From IMG/VR virus record IMGVR_UViG_3300032282_000378, positions 1-33,017 of that record: a stretch of 33,017 bases of DNA, one strand, 5' to 3'. The position numbers were made by a program, and so were the translations under genes. Shown piece by piece: positions 6,537 to 15,534 of the stretch. The DNA comes from a virus. The first letter of the stretch is position 1. Each line of letters starts with the position of its first letter. The notes under the pieces are model-generated. The model worked only from the letters and a program-made list of their open reading frames with translations. It had not been told where the DNA came from and did no database searches.

Positions 6537-7586
6537 TCCTTCGGATTTTCCACGTTTGCCCAGGTACCATTTGCTGCTGTACCCATAACAAATGTGGATG
6601 TTGCTCTTACGGGAGTGCAAGCATCCGGGGCGGTTGGTAGTGTTACAGAAACAACTTCAGTAGCGTTAACTGGGGTATCTGCATCTGGGGATGTTGGAAC
6701 TGTTGCAGAAACAAATGCGGTTGCGGTAACTGGCCTTGAGGCAGCAGGAGCAGTAGGTACAGTTGCAGTTGGAGCCAGGTTAATAGCATTAACTGGCGTT
6801 GAGGCAGTGGGCGCAGTAGGAACAGTATCTCGTAATGGAGCAATTGCTCTTACGGGTGTCCAAGCTTCCGGTGCCGTAGGAACTGTAATTGCATCACAAA
6901 GCATTACAGCAGCGCTTTCTGGAGTGACTGCATCTGGAGAAGTTGGAACTGTTACATCTTCTCAAAGCACCGATGTTGCGCTTAGCGGTGTATTTGCATC
7001 TGGCGAAGTTGGAAGTGTTAGTTTTACTAAGATAGAGTTATTAACAGGTGTTGAGGCGGCGGGCTCAGTAGGAAATACAGCCCCAGCAATTTCTGTTTCG
7101 TTGACGGGTGTTGAGGCGGCGGGTGTAGTAGGAAATATATCTTCGGCTAGCGCTTTAGATATTATTGGCGTGGTTGCTGAAGGATTTGTTGGCGATGTAA
7201 TTTTTAACATTGATTTAGCGTTAACAGGAGTTAATGCCTCTGGCGAAGTCGGCACAATTGATTATGCAAAAGTTGGAATATTAACTGGAGTAGATGCAGT
7301 TGGCGCAGTAGGATCGGTAACATCAACCAATCGGACGGTAGCATTAACTGGTGTGCAGGCCAATGGCCAGGTTGGTAATGTTGGGAAAATTTATTGGACG
7401 GTTATAGATGACGGCCAAATACCAAGTTGGCAGAATATAGATGATTCGGAATCTTCTAATTGGCAAATTATAGATAACGGACAATCTGCTAATTGGCAAA
7501 ATGTAAGCGACTCGCAGGCCCCGAGTTGGCAGAATGTGGATGATTCGCAGACTCCAAACTGGGAAGAAATAGAAATGACTGTGTAA
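6534..7586 (+). CDS. Tandem-repeat tail/fibre-like protein (20-mer and 11-mer repeats)
   Basis: A 350-residue protein built almost wholly of repeats. Residues about 24-283 hold thirteen units of about 20 residues with core ALTGVxASGxVGTV. Residues about 285-344 hold five 11-residue units of the type QNVDDSQTPNW, each ending in Trp. The first set has the alternation expected of stacked beta strands. The acidic Trp repeats could form a second stacked or binding region. It lies next to the fibre genes, so a tail or fibre role is inferred. The start has no near Shine-Dalgarno site except through the hairpin at 6508-6525. Confidence 0.72.
   Translation: MSFGFSTFAQVPFAAVPITNVDVALTGVQASGAVGSVTETTSVALTGVSASGDVGTVAETNAVAVTGLEAAGAVGTVAVGARLIALTGVEAVGAVGTVSRNGAIALTGVQASGAVGTVIASQSITAALSGVTASGEVGTVTSSQSTDVALSGVFASGEVGSVSFTKIELLTGVEAAGSVGNTAPAISVSLTGVEAAGVVGNISSASALDIIGVVAEGFVGDVIFNIDLALTGVNASGEVGTIDYAKVGILTGVDAVGAVGSVTSTNRTVALTGVQANGQVGNVGKIYWTVIDDGQIPSWQNIDDSESSNWQIIDNGQSANWQNVSDSQAPSWQNVDDSQTPNWEEIEMTV
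6603..7566 (+). repeat. Coding repeats: 13 x ~20 aa, then 5 x 11 aa
   Basis: The region encodes thirteen ALTGVxASGxVGTV-type units, then five WQNxDDSQxxN-type units. The DNA copies differ mostly at third positions and in the linker residues. They are therefore protein-level repeats rather than recent exact duplications. Confidence 0.75.
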
Positions 7587-7595
7587 GGATAAATT

Positions 7596-8684
7596 ATGGC
7601 CGTAACAAACTTCTCTCCCCTTCTTGGCTTGGCGTTGCCAACCACAGGAGATTTATCTGGCATTTGGGGCACAACGGTCAATAATTCGATTACCAATCTT
7701 ATTGATTCTGCTGTAGCCGGAACAACCACTCTTAGCGCGGATGTTGATGTAACACTATCAACTACTAACGGATCTGCCAATCAGGCGCGGAATGCAATAA
7801 TTCTTTGGACGGCTACTGGCACAACTACCAGGAACATTACTGCTCCTGCGCAATCCAAAGCTTACCTAGTAATTAATTCAACCGGTGGCACGCAATCTAT
7901 TGTTATTCGCGGGGCTGGGCCAACTACTGGCGTGACAATTCCTGCTGGTGCTCGGGCGTTAGTAGCGTGGAATGGATCAGATTTTGTTAAGATTGTTAGT
8001 AATCCTGTAAACCTTACAAGCGATGTAACTGGTGTATTACCTGAAGCTAACGGTGGTACGGGCGAATCTACTTATACCAATGGCCAGTTATTGATTGGGA
8101 ATGCGGCTAATGGGCTAACTAAATCTACTCTGACTGCCGGCAGTAACATAACCATTACTAATGGAGATGGCGCAATTACTATTGCCGCCGCCGCACAAAG
8201 CACAACATTCAGTGAGTTAATTACAGTTACTGGAACTGCGACTACTGCTGGCGGTATAGCATTAGGGGAGGATTCAGATAATGGGGCAAATACCGCTACC
8301 GTAAAAGCACCAGCAGATATTACTTCTAACTACACTTTAACCTTGCCGCAAACTGATGGCACTACGCTTGGATATTTAAATATCCCGCAATCAGGTACGG
8401 CAAAAACAACAAATTACGCATTAGCAACTACGGATGTTGGTAAGGTAATTGAGGTTGGAACGGGTGGCTCTATTACGGTGCCTGACGCCACGTTTTCTGC
8501 CGGCGATGCCATCATTATCTTCAACAATACAAGTGGCTCAATTACAATGACCATGACGATTACAAACGCCTATATTGCTGGCACGAACGTGGATAAGGCA
8601 ACAATCAACGTGCCAACTCGTGGCGTAGCTAATATATTGTTTGTTACAGGTACGACCTGCGTAGTTACTGGAAACGTGAGCTAA
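7596..8684 (+). CDS. Tail fibre-like structural protein
   Basis: A 362-residue Thr/Ala/Gly-rich protein. Residues about 1-135 begin VTNFSPLLGLALPTTGDLSG and form a beta-rich N-terminal domain of a type I know from phage structural proteins. The middle has PEANGGTGESTYTNGQLLIG and LTAGSNITITNGDGAITIA, segments frequent in tail fibres. Residues about 274-362 form a separable domain (TDVGKVIEVG...AGDAIIIFNN...RGVANILFV). That domain recurs as a free-standing gene at 14657-14932. It heads a run of four fibre-type genes. No depolymerase motif is evident. Confidence 0.72.
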   Translation: MAVTNFSPLLGLALPTTGDLSGIWGTTVNNSITNLIDSAVAGTTTLSADVDVTLSTTNGSANQARNAIILWTATGTTTRNITAPAQSKAYLVINSTGGTQSIVIRGAGPTTGVTIPAGARALVAWNGSDFVKIVSNPVNLTSDVTGVLPEANGGTGESTYTNGQLLIGNAANGLTKSTLTAGSNITITNGDGAITIAAAAQSTTFSELITVTGTATTAGGIALGEDSDNGANTATVKAPADITSNYTLTLPQTDGTTLGYLNIPQSGTAKTTNYALATTDVGKVIEVGTGGSITVPDATFSAGDAIIIFNNTSGSITMTMTITNAYIAGTNVDKATINVPTRGVANILFVTGTTCVVTGNVS

Positions 8685-8687
8685 ACA

Positions 8688-10070
8688 ATGGCATTAGTCC
8701 TCAAAGACAGAGTAAAGACTACGACTACGACGACAGGCACAGGTACTGTCACGCTAGGTGCTGCGGCTGCTGGCTATCAAGGATTCTCAGTCATTGGGGA
8801 CGGGCAGCAGACTTACTATGTAATCTCTGACGCAACTAGCTGGGAAGTCGGCCAAGGCACTTATACGGCCTCTGGCACTACTCTCTCACGCACTACTGTC
8901 TTTGAGTCTAGCAACAGCAATGCCTTAGTAGACTTCGCCGCTGGCACTAAAGATGTGATCGTAGGCTATCCAGCAGAGGCTACAGCAGGTGGTGTACCTA
9001 ACTGTGATAACTCATCTATAGGTACTGATCTATCAGGCTGGTCTGCGTTTCAGACTGCGCTACAGAGCGGTGTAACAGGCGGTACGTTGTTTGGGAATAA
9101 TGGGACTAATGGGATTGTTAGTACGTATAGTTTAGTTTATACGGCAGGGGCTTATTCTGGAGGTGTTCTTGCGCCCAATGGAGATATTCATTTTATTCCA
9201 AGTTCAGCGGCGTCAGTTGGGCAAAAAATATCTTCTACCGGAATTGTATCTACATATTCTTTAGTTTTTACACAGGTTGCTACTCCGGGGCCTTTTTCTG
9301 GTGGCGTTCTAGCATCTAACGGAGATATTCATTTTGTGCCGGGTAGAGCAGTTGGGCAAAAAATATCTTCTTCTGGTGTAGTTAGTACGTATAGTCTAGT
9401 TTATACAGTGGCGGGCTCATACAATGGCGGCGTGTTAGCGCCAAATGGCGATATTCATTTTGTTCCTTTTAATGCAGTTGTAGGTCAAAAAGTATCCGCT
9501 GCGGGAGTCGTATCTACGTATAGTTTAGTCTATACGGCAGGTAATTATGTTGGCGGTGTTTTAGCTTCTAACGGCGATATACATTTTGTTCCCGGTGGCG
9601 CTCAAGTTGGTCAAAAAATATCCGCAGCAGGCGTTGTTTCTACTTATTCACTCACTTACACAACAGGAAGTGCTTATCGCGGAGGGGTTCTTTCACCTAA
9701 CGGTGATATTCACTTCATTCCAACTAATGCAAATAGAGGTCAGAAAATATCTGCCGCAGGGGTTGTATCTACTTACTCATTAGTTTATACGGCAGGCAGT
9801 TATCAAGGCGGCGTATTAGCCCCTAACGGCGATATTCATTTTGTTCCAACTTCTGCTGCTGTAGGCCAAAAAGTATCGACTGCTGGAGTTGTTTCTACTT
9901 ATTCATTAGTTTATACAGTAAGTGGAGCTTATGTAGGTGGCATTTTAACTCCTACTGGAGATATTCAATTTATTCCTAACAGTGCCGTTGTAGGCCAAAA
10001 AATCTCCACGAATCCCGGTCAACCACTAGGTCTTGGCGTATGCCTAAGCTCGTTCCTTAACAAATTCTAA
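8688..10070 (+). CDS. Fibre protein with seven propeller-like repeats, copy 1
   Basis: A 460-residue protein. Residues 1 to about 100 ([49 protein letters not shown]) form a virion N-terminal domain shared with the next two genes. From residue 142 there are seven units of 42-45 residues with consensus [12 protein letters not shown][15 protein letters not shown] and VGQKIS. A short tail ends CLSSFLNKF. Seven units of this size are typical of a seven-bladed beta-propeller, which is inferred, not shown. Variation is concentrated between VYT and GGVL and after HFVP, as expected for exposed loops. The role is probably receptor binding. Confidence 0.75.
   Translation: MALVLKDRVKTTTTTTGTGTVTLGAAAAGYQGFSVIGDGQQTYYVISDATSWEVGQGTYTASGTTLSRTTVFESSNSNALVDFAAGTKDVIVGYPAEATAGGVPNCDNSSIGTDLSGWSAFQTALQSGVTGGTLFGNNGTNGIVSTYSLVYTAGAYSGGVLAPNGDIHFIPSSAASVGQKISSTGIVSTYSLVFTQVATPGPFSGGVLASNGDIHFVPGRAVGQKISSSGVVSTYSLVYTVAGSYNGGVLAPNGDIHFVPFNAVVGQKVSAAGVVSTYSLVYTAGNYVGGVLASNGDIHFVPGGAQVGQKISAAGVVSTYSLTYTTGSAYRGGVLSPNGDIHFIPTNANRGQKISAAGVVSTYSLVYTAGSYQGGVLAPNGDIHFVPTSAAVGQKVSTAGVVSTYSLVYTVSGAYVGGILTPTGDIQFIPNSAVVGQKISTNPGQPLGLGVCLSSFLNKF
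9111..10011 (+). repeat. Seven 42-45-aa repeats in fibre copy 1
   Basis: Seven successive [11 protein letters not shown]...VGQKISAA units. The second is the longest in its loop (TQVATPGPF). The fifth has NRGQK in place of VGQK. The units differ in DNA at many synonymous sites, so they are not recent exact copies. Confidence 0.8.
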
Positions 10071-10072
10071 TT

Positions 10073-11470
10073 ATGACATTCGTTATTCGTGATCGCATAT
10101 TAGTAACCAGTACCACTACAGGTACGGGAACATTTACGCTTGGGGCGGCGGTAGCAGGCTATCAAGACTTCTCTAGCATTGGTAACGGAAATACAACCTA
10201 CTACACGATTACAGACAACACGAACTGGGAAGTGGGCATAGGCACATACACTTCTAGCGGCACAACACTAGCCCGTACACAGGTGCTTGATTCAAGTAAC
10301 AGCGGCGCGTTAATAGACTGGCCATCAGGCACTAAGAACGTCTTTGTGCCACAGCCAGCTATCAATACGCAAGGCTCTGCGCCTACAGGTGACAATAGCT
10401 CAATTGGTACAAGCCAAGTAGCGTTTAACAACTTCCAGAAGAACATACAGGCTAGTGTAAACGGTGGCAATACGTTTAATAACAATGGCGTGGGTGGGAT
10501 TGTTAGTACGTATAGCTTGGTTTATACGGTAGCACTTGCTTACCGTGGCGGCGTATTAGCTCCTAACGGGGATATTCATTTTGTTCCTTATAGCGCAAGA
10601 GTTGGACAAAAAATATCAGCCGCTGGGGTAGTTTCTACTTATTCTTTAGTTTATACAAATAGCACTGCTTATTGGGGTGGCGTGCTTTCTCCAAGCGGAG
10701 ATATCCACTTTGTCCCATATAATAATGGAGGTGTTGGGCAAAAAATAAATGCTTCTGGGGTGGTTTCTACGTATTCATTAGTTTATACCGCTTCCGGTAG
10801 AGCTTATGTCGGTGGAGTTTTGGCCCCTAATGGGGACGTTCATTTTATTCCAGGCAATGCTCCTATTGGTCAAAAAGTATCCTCGGCCGGCGTTGTTTCT
10901 ACGTATTCATTAGTTTATACCGTGGGAGATGGATATGCTGGTGGAGTTTTAGCATCAAACGGAGATATTCATTTTGTTCCAAACCAAGGTAATAGGGGTC
11001 AAAAAATATCTGCCGCAGGCGTTGTATCTACATACTCAATAATTTATACAAACACAAGTGGAGCTTATTCTGGAGGTGTGTTGGCTCCAAATGGGGATAT
11101 TCATTTTGTTCCAAATACGGCGCCAGTAGGGCAAAAAATATCTTCTGCTAATGTGGTTTCAACTTACTCTTTGATTTATACAACATCAAATGGAGCGTTT
11201 AATGGTGGCGTATTAGCTCCAAATGGAGATATTCATTTTATTCCATCCGCTGCTTCGGTAGGTCAAAAAATATCAGCAGCAGGTGTTGTATCCACTTATT
11301 CTTTAGTTTACACAGCAACAAATGCTTATACAGGCGGGGTTCTTACGCCCAACGGAGAAATTTATTTTGTAAATACTCTTCCGACAGCAGTCGGGCAAAA
11401 AATATCTACTTGCCCTGCCATTCCTTTTGGCGTTGATACCTGTCTTAGTTCATATCTCAATAAGTATTAA
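10073..11470 (+). CDS. Fibre protein with seven propeller-like repeats, copy 2
   Basis: A 465-residue paralogue of the preceding gene, with the same N-terminal domain ([40 protein letters not shown]). Seven repeats again begin at residue 142, and it ends CLSSYLNKY. Here the NRGQKIS variant is in repeat 4, as in copy 3, while copy 1 has it in repeat 5. This suggests repeat gain or loss with the total kept at seven. Each copy has its own start close behind the previous stop. All three are probably expressed together, giving mixed fibres or alternative binding proteins. Confidence 0.75.
   Translation: MTFVIRDRILVTSTTTGTGTFTLGAAVAGYQDFSSIGNGNTTYYTITDNTNWEVGIGTYTSSGTTLARTQVLDSSNSGALIDWPSGTKNVFVPQPAINTQGSAPTGDNSSIGTSQVAFNNFQKNIQASVNGGNTFNNNGVGGIVSTYSLVYTVALAYRGGVLAPNGDIHFVPYSARVGQKISAAGVVSTYSLVYTNSTAYWGGVLSPSGDIHFVPYNNGGVGQKINASGVVSTYSLVYTASGRAYVGGVLAPNGDVHFIPGNAPIGQKVSSAGVVSTYSLVYTVGDGYAGGVLASNGDIHFVPNQGNRGQKISAAGVVSTYSIIYTNTSGAYSGGVLAPNGDIHFVPNTAPVGQKISSANVVSTYSLIYTTSNGAFNGGVLAPNGDIHFIPSAASVGQKISAAGVVSTYSLVYTATNAYTGGVLTPNGEIYFVNTLPTAVGQKISTCPAIPFGVDTCLSSYLNKY
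10496..11413 (+). repeat. Seven 42-45-aa repeats in fibre copy 2
   Basis: Seven [11 protein letters not shown]...VGQKISAA units. The sixth starts NVVSTYS rather than GVVSTYS. The last diverges to GEIYFV. A 25-nt exact match to copy 3 lies in the first unit (10518-10542). Confidence 0.8.
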
Positions 11471-11479
11471 GGATTCGTT

Positions 11480-12865
11480 ATGGCGTATGTCGTTAAAGAC
11501 CGAGTAAAAGTAACTAGCACCACTACTGGTACCGGCACGTTCACGCTTGGCGCTGCGGCAGTAGGGTTCCAGAGTTTCTCAGTTATCGGCGATGGCAACC
11601 AAACGTATTACTGCATTACAGACGGAACAAATTGGGAAGTAGGTATTGGAACCTATACTGCGTCTGGTACGACTCTTTCTCGCTCACCATTTGAATCCAG
11701 CAATAGTAATGCTCTGGTAGACTTTCCCGCAGGTAGCAAGGATGTATTTGTTACATTCCCGTCAGAGAATACGTTAGGCACTGTGCCAACGGCTGACAAT
11801 AGCTCAGTAGGCACTGACTTGGTAGCGTGGCTGAACCTGAAAAAGCAGCTAGATGCAGGTGTAGTGAATGGTGTGCCGTATGCCAATAACAATACGAATG
11901 GAATTGTCAGTACGTATTCAATGGTTTATACGGTAGCACTTGCTTATCGTGGTGGTGTACTAGCTCCTAATGGCGATGTGCATTTAGTTCCCGCAAATGG
12001 CAGAGTTGGCCAAAAAATATCGCTTAACGGTACGGTATCTACTTACTCTTTAGTTTTTACCGGTTCCGGTTTATATTGGGGAGGGGTACTTGCTTCTAAT
12101 GGGGATATTCACTTTATCCCTTATAACAATACAACAACCGGACAAAAAGTAAATTCTTCTGGAGTAGTTTCCACTTATTCGTTAATTTATGCGGTTAATA
12201 ATGCTTACGTTGGCGGTGTTTTAGCCGTTAACGGGGATATAAATTTTATTCCATCGCAGGCCGCGGTTGGACAAAAAGTATCAGCGGCTGGCGTCGTATC
12301 TACTTATTCACTTGTTTATACAAATGCAAACGGAGGCTATGCTGGAGGCGTGTTGGCTTCTAATGGCGATATTCATTTTGTTCCAAACGTCGCAAATAGA
12401 GGCCAGAAAATTTCTGCTGCCGGCGTAGTTTCAACATATTCCTTGATTTATACAAGTACAAGTAGCGCTTATTCTGGGGGCGTTTTGGCTGCAAATGGCG
12501 ATATACACTTTGTCCCATTAAATGCGCCTGTTGGTCAAAAAATATCTTCTACTGGTGTTGTATCCACTTACTCGTTGGTTTATACAAATTTAAATGGAGT
12601 TTCCAATGGTGGAGTATTGGCCCCTAACGGTGACATACATTTCATTGCCTTTCGCGAGGTCGGACAGAAAGTATCATCAGCAGGCGTTGTTAGTACATAT
12701 TCATTGGTCTACACAGCGGCCGGTGTTTATATAGGCGGGGTTTTAATGCCCAATGGGGAAATACATTACGTGCCTTACGGCAATTCAGCCGTAGGTCAAA
12801 AAATCTCTACGAACGTACAACAAAAAGTAGGTTATGCTTTAAGCCCGTTTTACAATAAATTTTAA
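11480..12865 (+). CDS. Fibre protein with seven propeller-like repeats, copy 3
   Basis: A 461-residue third paralogue. The N-terminal domain is [40 protein letters not shown]. Seven repeats start near residue 141, and the end is ALSPFYNKF. Units 1 and 2 match copy 2 in their variable segments ([20 protein letters not shown]), so copies 2 and 3 are the closest pair. The final residues keep the pattern S-x-x-x-N-K-F/Y seen in all three, perhaps a trimerisation or capping end. A ribosome-binding AAGGA precedes the start. The next gene is a glycosyltransferase/methyltransferase-like fusion. Confidence 0.75.
   Translation: MAYVVKDRVKVTSTTTGTGTFTLGAAAVGFQSFSVIGDGNQTYYCITDGTNWEVGIGTYTASGTTLSRSPFESSNSNALVDFPAGSKDVFVTFPSENTLGTVPTADNSSVGTDLVAWLNLKKQLDAGVVNGVPYANNNTNGIVSTYSMVYTVALAYRGGVLAPNGDVHLVPANGRVGQKISLNGTVSTYSLVFTGSGLYWGGVLASNGDIHFIPYNNTTTGQKVNSSGVVSTYSLIYAVNNAYVGGVLAVNGDINFIPSQAAVGQKVSAAGVVSTYSLVYTNANGGYAGGVLASNGDIHFVPNVANRGQKISAAGVVSTYSLIYTSTSSAYSGGVLAANGDIHFVPLNAPVGQKISSTGVVSTYSLVYTNLNGVSNGGVLAPNGDIHFIAFREVGQKVSSAGVVSTYSLVYTAAGVYIGGVLMPNGEIHYVPYGNSAVGQKISTNVQQKVGYALSPFYNKF
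11900..12820 (+). repeat. Seven 42-45-aa repeats in fibre copy 3
   Basis: Seven [11 protein letters not shown]...GQKISAA units. The 25 nt at 11922-11946 are identical to copy 2, although the flanking codons differ. This suggests local gene conversion between the two copies. Confidence 0.8.
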
Positions 12866-12897
12866 TAATTTATCAACTACCACAGCAAGGAGAAGCC

Positions 12898-14244
12898 GTG
12901 TACAACAGAGATAAAATCATAGAAACAATGCAGGAAATTTACGACGAATCTAAGACAATTGCGCCTTACGTCTTGATTGCACAACCACGTCGTAACTTGG
13001 AAGAAACCGCAGCACAGAATTTTGATGGGTATGATGGCCTGCACATTGATTTGATGGGCTTCTCCCACGGGTTTGTGCATATTGGCGGTGAGAAAGTAGA
13101 TGTTGCCCGTAACTATCTTATAGAGCAGGCGCTAGCATCCGGCGCTAAGTACCTACTATTCATTGGAGAAGATACTGTTCTTCCTTATGATGGCTTCAAG
13201 GTATTACATGAGACAGCAGAGAAGAATCCTGATGCAGTAGTAACAGGTGTGTATTACATCAAATGCTCTGACGCCATGATTATGGTGCGCAATAAGGACT
13301 GGATCACTATTCCTAACGTCGATCCAGGCCAGTTGATTGAAGCGTGGCAGACAGGTATGGACGTTATGCTAATCCCTATCTCCATCTTGCAAGCAATGAA
13401 GGATGAGGCTCCTGACTTGCCATTTACCTGTATTGGCAACAACATCAATGATGAGATACCGTTTATCGGCGAGGATAACTTCTTCGTCCACCGCCTGCAT
13501 AAGCGCGGGACTCGGCTTCTAGTTAACACTGACGTTCAATGTCTGCATATGGACTTGGCTACAGGTATGTACACGGCTCATCCATCTGTAGACTTAAACA
13601 AGTATTACACGAACATCAAGCCTACCCGACCACTGACATTAGATGACAAAGAGTTTATTGACCGCCGCTGGGCTGATCGTCTTCCTGAAGGCACCGGTAG
13701 CTATAAGTCTGTAATCGCAAAGCTGCTAGAAGAAGGCCAGCCAATTAAGTTCAATATGGGATGCGGCCGCGACCGCTTACCGGGTTATCTTGGCGTTGAT
13801 ATGCACAGCGATACAGCCGATATTAAGCAAGACATCATGAAGCTAGATCTGCCAGAGCAGTGCGCTGACGAGATATTTGCCAGCCATGTAATTGAGCATA
13901 TTCCTCAACATCGCGCTCCTAGCGTTTTAGAGAAATGGTTGAATACGCTAAAAGCTGGCGGCATGTTGGTGCTTGAGACTCCTGACCTTGCTGGCTTATG
14001 CAAAGATTACCTTGAGCAAGACGGTGCGGATCAGCACATGACGGCAATGTGCATCTATGGCGCGCACGTAGACCGTATTACGCCTGAGACTCAGGAAAAA
14101 GGTGCCTTGTCACCGCATCTGTGGGGATATACGCCTAAGTCGCTGACCGACTTGTGCAAGGCTGTTGGCTTTAAAGACATCAAGATTCTGCCGGTAACAG
14201 GTCAGCATCCTGGTAAGAACTTTAGATTGGAGGCAGTTAAATGA
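12898..14244 (+). CDS. Glycosyltransferase-like / SAM methyltransferase fusion protein
   Basis: A 448-residue protein with a GTG start and a strong AAGGAG site 5 nt upstream. The N-terminal half looks like a GT-A fold glycosyltransferase: VDVARNYLIEQALASGAKYL (from about residue 67), then FIGEDTVLP around Glu91-Asp92 at the place of a metal-binding DxD-like site. The C-terminal half is a class I SAM-dependent methyltransferase. It has FNMGCGRDRLPGYLGVD near residues 285-301 (glycine-rich loop plus acidic residue) and SHVIEHIP near 331-336, ending with GYTPKSLTDLCKAVGFKDI. It may modify fibre proteins or host glycans. Substrate is unknown. Confidence 0.72.
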   Translation: MYNRDKIIETMQEIYDESKTIAPYVLIAQPRRNLEETAAQNFDGYDGLHIDLMGFSHGFVHIGGEKVDVARNYLIEQALASGAKYLLFIGEDTVLPYDGFKVLHETAEKNPDAVVTGVYYIKCSDAMIMVRNKDWITIPNVDPGQLIEAWQTGMDVMLIPISILQAMKDEAPDLPFTCIGNNINDEIPFIGEDNFFVHRLHKRGTRLLVNTDVQCLHMDLATGMYTAHPSVDLNKYYTNIKPTRPLTLDDKEFIDRRWADRLPEGTGSYKSVIAKLLEEGQPIKFNMGCGRDRLPGYLGVDMHSDTADIKQDIMKLDLPEQCADEIFASHVIEHIPQHRAPSVLEKWLNTLKAGGMLVLETPDLAGLCKDYLEQDGADQHMTAMCIYGAHVDRITPETQEKGALSPHLWGYTPKSLTDLCKAVGFKDIKILPVTGQHPGKNFRLEAVK

Positions 14245-14660
14245 TTTCTCTTGAGGGTTTGCAGTCTGGGGTTGCCGGTGAAGACCGCGCCATCGCTATT
14301 CTGAAAGTTGAACATAACAGCCAGACGTATGACTGGATGACGTTTGTGCCGCCTGATGCTGATCTGGCCACTTATATTGCAGCTTCAGAGGCGCGGATTA
14401 AAGCAGAGATTGATGCCAAAGAAGCACTATGGGCAGCTAGTCCTAAAATGCGTGAGATTGATGGCATTGATGGCAAAGAAATGGTTGCCATTGATAAGTC
14501 TGAGATTGTTCGTGCGGATAACCCTGACTACTATGCCAGCCGCCGAGCAGAGTATCCTGCACTTGGTGACCAGCTTGATGCGGTTTGGAAGGGCGCTGAT
14601 GCTATGGCGGCGATGGCGGCTAAGATTGCAGCGGTTAAGGCAAAGTATCCCAAGCCATGA
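14241..14660 (+). CDS. Tail fibre assembly/chaperone-like protein
   Basis: A 139-residue protein overlapping the previous stop by four bases (ATGA). It is predicted helical and charged, with a C-terminal motif RRAEYPALGDQLDAVWKG. The YPxxxDQLDxxWKG signature occurs in phage proteins near fibre genes, including XkdW-like and tail-fibre-assembly-type proteins. The N-terminal half has beta strands (AIAILKVEHNSQTYDWMTFV). A role in fibre folding or attachment is inferred from this motif and from the three fibre genes just upstream. Confidence 0.65.
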   Translation: MISLEGLQSGVAGEDRAIAILKVEHNSQTYDWMTFVPPDADLATYIAASEARIKAEIDAKEALWAASPKMREIDGIDGKEMVAIDKSEIVRADNPDYYASRRAEYPALGDQLDAVWKGADAMAAMAAKIAAVKAKYPKP

Positions 14661-14932
14661 ACCATGTGCTGTCCAAAGGAGAAGTCGGTAAGATTCTCAG
14701 AATAGATACCGCGGGAGTCATTACGATTCCTAGCGGTGTTTTTTCTCAAGGGGATGTGATTGTTATGTTCAATAACACAGATAAGTCATCAACAATTCAT
14801 TCTTTGGTTGACCATACATATCGCGGGGCATTTAGACAGCCAAGATTATTTATTGAGTTTCCCCCTAGGGGCTTGGCTAATATCTTATTTGTTGACGATA
14901 CGATTGTAGTAATTTCAGGAGATGCAATATGA
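14657..14932 (+). CDS. Free-standing fibre domain, related to the C-terminus of the 7596 gene
   Basis: A 91-residue protein coupled by ATGA overlaps to both neighbours. It follows the same pattern as the last ~90 residues of the 362-residue fibre protein: VGKILRIDTAGVITIP versus VGKVIEVGTGGSITVP, GDVIVMFNNTD versus GDAIIIFNNTS, and PPRGLANILFVDDTIVVISG versus PTRGVANILFVTGTTCVVTG. It is therefore a stand-alone version of that domain, probably beta-sandwich-like. It may add a separate subunit to the same virion structure. Confidence 0.68.
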   Translation: MNHVLSKGEVGKILRIDTAGVITIPSGVFSQGDVIVMFNNTDKSSTIHSLVDHTYRGAFRQPRLFIEFPPRGLANILFVDDTIVVISGDAI

Positions 14933-15045
14933 GCGGAATACTTTTAGCTTTTGTTGGCGCATCGTTTGGGTCAGCTCCGATTGCTGTAGTAGGTAATGGA
15001 TCATTTTCTGGCGCCGCTATGGCAGTTATTGCTTTTGGCGGATAA
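14929..15045 (+). CDS. 38-residue hydrophobic peptide before the holin
   Basis: A 38-residue frame, MSGILLAFVGASFGSAPIAV and onward, ending AAMAVIAFGG. It is almost wholly hydrophobic and small, with no charged residue. Its ATG overlaps the upstream stop (ATGA, 14929-14932), and the holin starts 3 nt after its stop. It could be a small membrane peptide of the lysis module, such as an antiholin-like or pinholin-like factor, or a small virion peptide. Function is unproven. The precise coupling on the 5' side is the main reason to accept it as a gene. Confidence 0.55.
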   Translation: MSGILLAFVGASFGSAPIAVVGNGSFSGAAMAVIAFGG

Positions 15046-15048
15046 TTT

Positions 15049-15534
15049 ATGCTAACGCTATTTACAACACTAATCTCTTTTCTGTCTGGCGGTTTGCCCA
15101 AGTTATTAGATTTTTTCCAAGATAAGCAAGACAAGAAACATGAACTAGCCTTGGCGCAGATTCAAATGCAGATGCAGTTAGAGGCGCAGAAGGCTGGGCT
15201 TCAAGCCCAAGAGCGCGTTGAAGAAATTCACACCGAGCAAATTCAGATTCAGACGCAGGCTACCGAGCGGCAGGCACTCTATGCCCATGACATTGAGATT
15301 GGAAAAGGTGCGTCACAATGGGTAATTAATGCCCGTGCGATGGTGCGGCCTACGATTACTTATGGCCTATTCTTCTTACTAGTCGGCATTGATATTGCTG
15401 GCGTCTGGTACGCGTGGACAATGAACGCGTCTTTTCCTGACATGATGAAGTTAATCTGGGGTGATGACACGCAGATTATTTGGGCATCCGTTGTGAGCTT
15501 TTGGTTTGGAACGCAGGCGTTTAGCAAAAAATGA
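15049..15534 (+). CDS. Holin of the GTA-type three-TM family
   Basis: A 161-residue membrane protein. An N-terminal hydrophobic/amphipathic segment (LFTTLISFLSGGLPKLLDFF) is followed by a long Gln/Glu-rich coiled coil at about residues 24-80. Two clear transmembrane segments follow, near 101-123 (PTITYGLFFLLVGIDIAGVW) and 140-157 (IIWASVVSFWFGTQAF). This layout fits the GTA_holin_3TM family, and the next genes are a lipoprotein and a lysozyme. It probably opens the inner membrane for the signal-less lysozyme. Confidence 0.78.
   Translation: MLTLFTTLISFLSGGLPKLLDFFQDKQDKKHELALAQIQMQMQLEAQKAGLQAQERVEEIHTEQIQIQTQATERQALYAHDIEIGKGASQWVINARAMVRPTITYGLFFLLVGIDIAGVWYAWTMNASFPDMMKLIWGDDTQIIWASVVSFWFGTQAFSKK

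Noticed and set aside
9111-12820. Possible CRISPR array or DNA-level tandem repeat in the fibre genes
   Set aside because: The repeats are periodic only in the protein. DNA units differ at many synonymous sites, are 126-135 nt long and are fully coding.
8688-12865. Diversity-generating retroelement acting on the triplicated fibre genes
   Set aside because: No reverse transcriptase gene is present in the window and no template repeat with A-specific differences was noticed. The paralogues differ in ordinary ways, not only at A positions. A retroelement elsewhere in the genome cannot be excluded.
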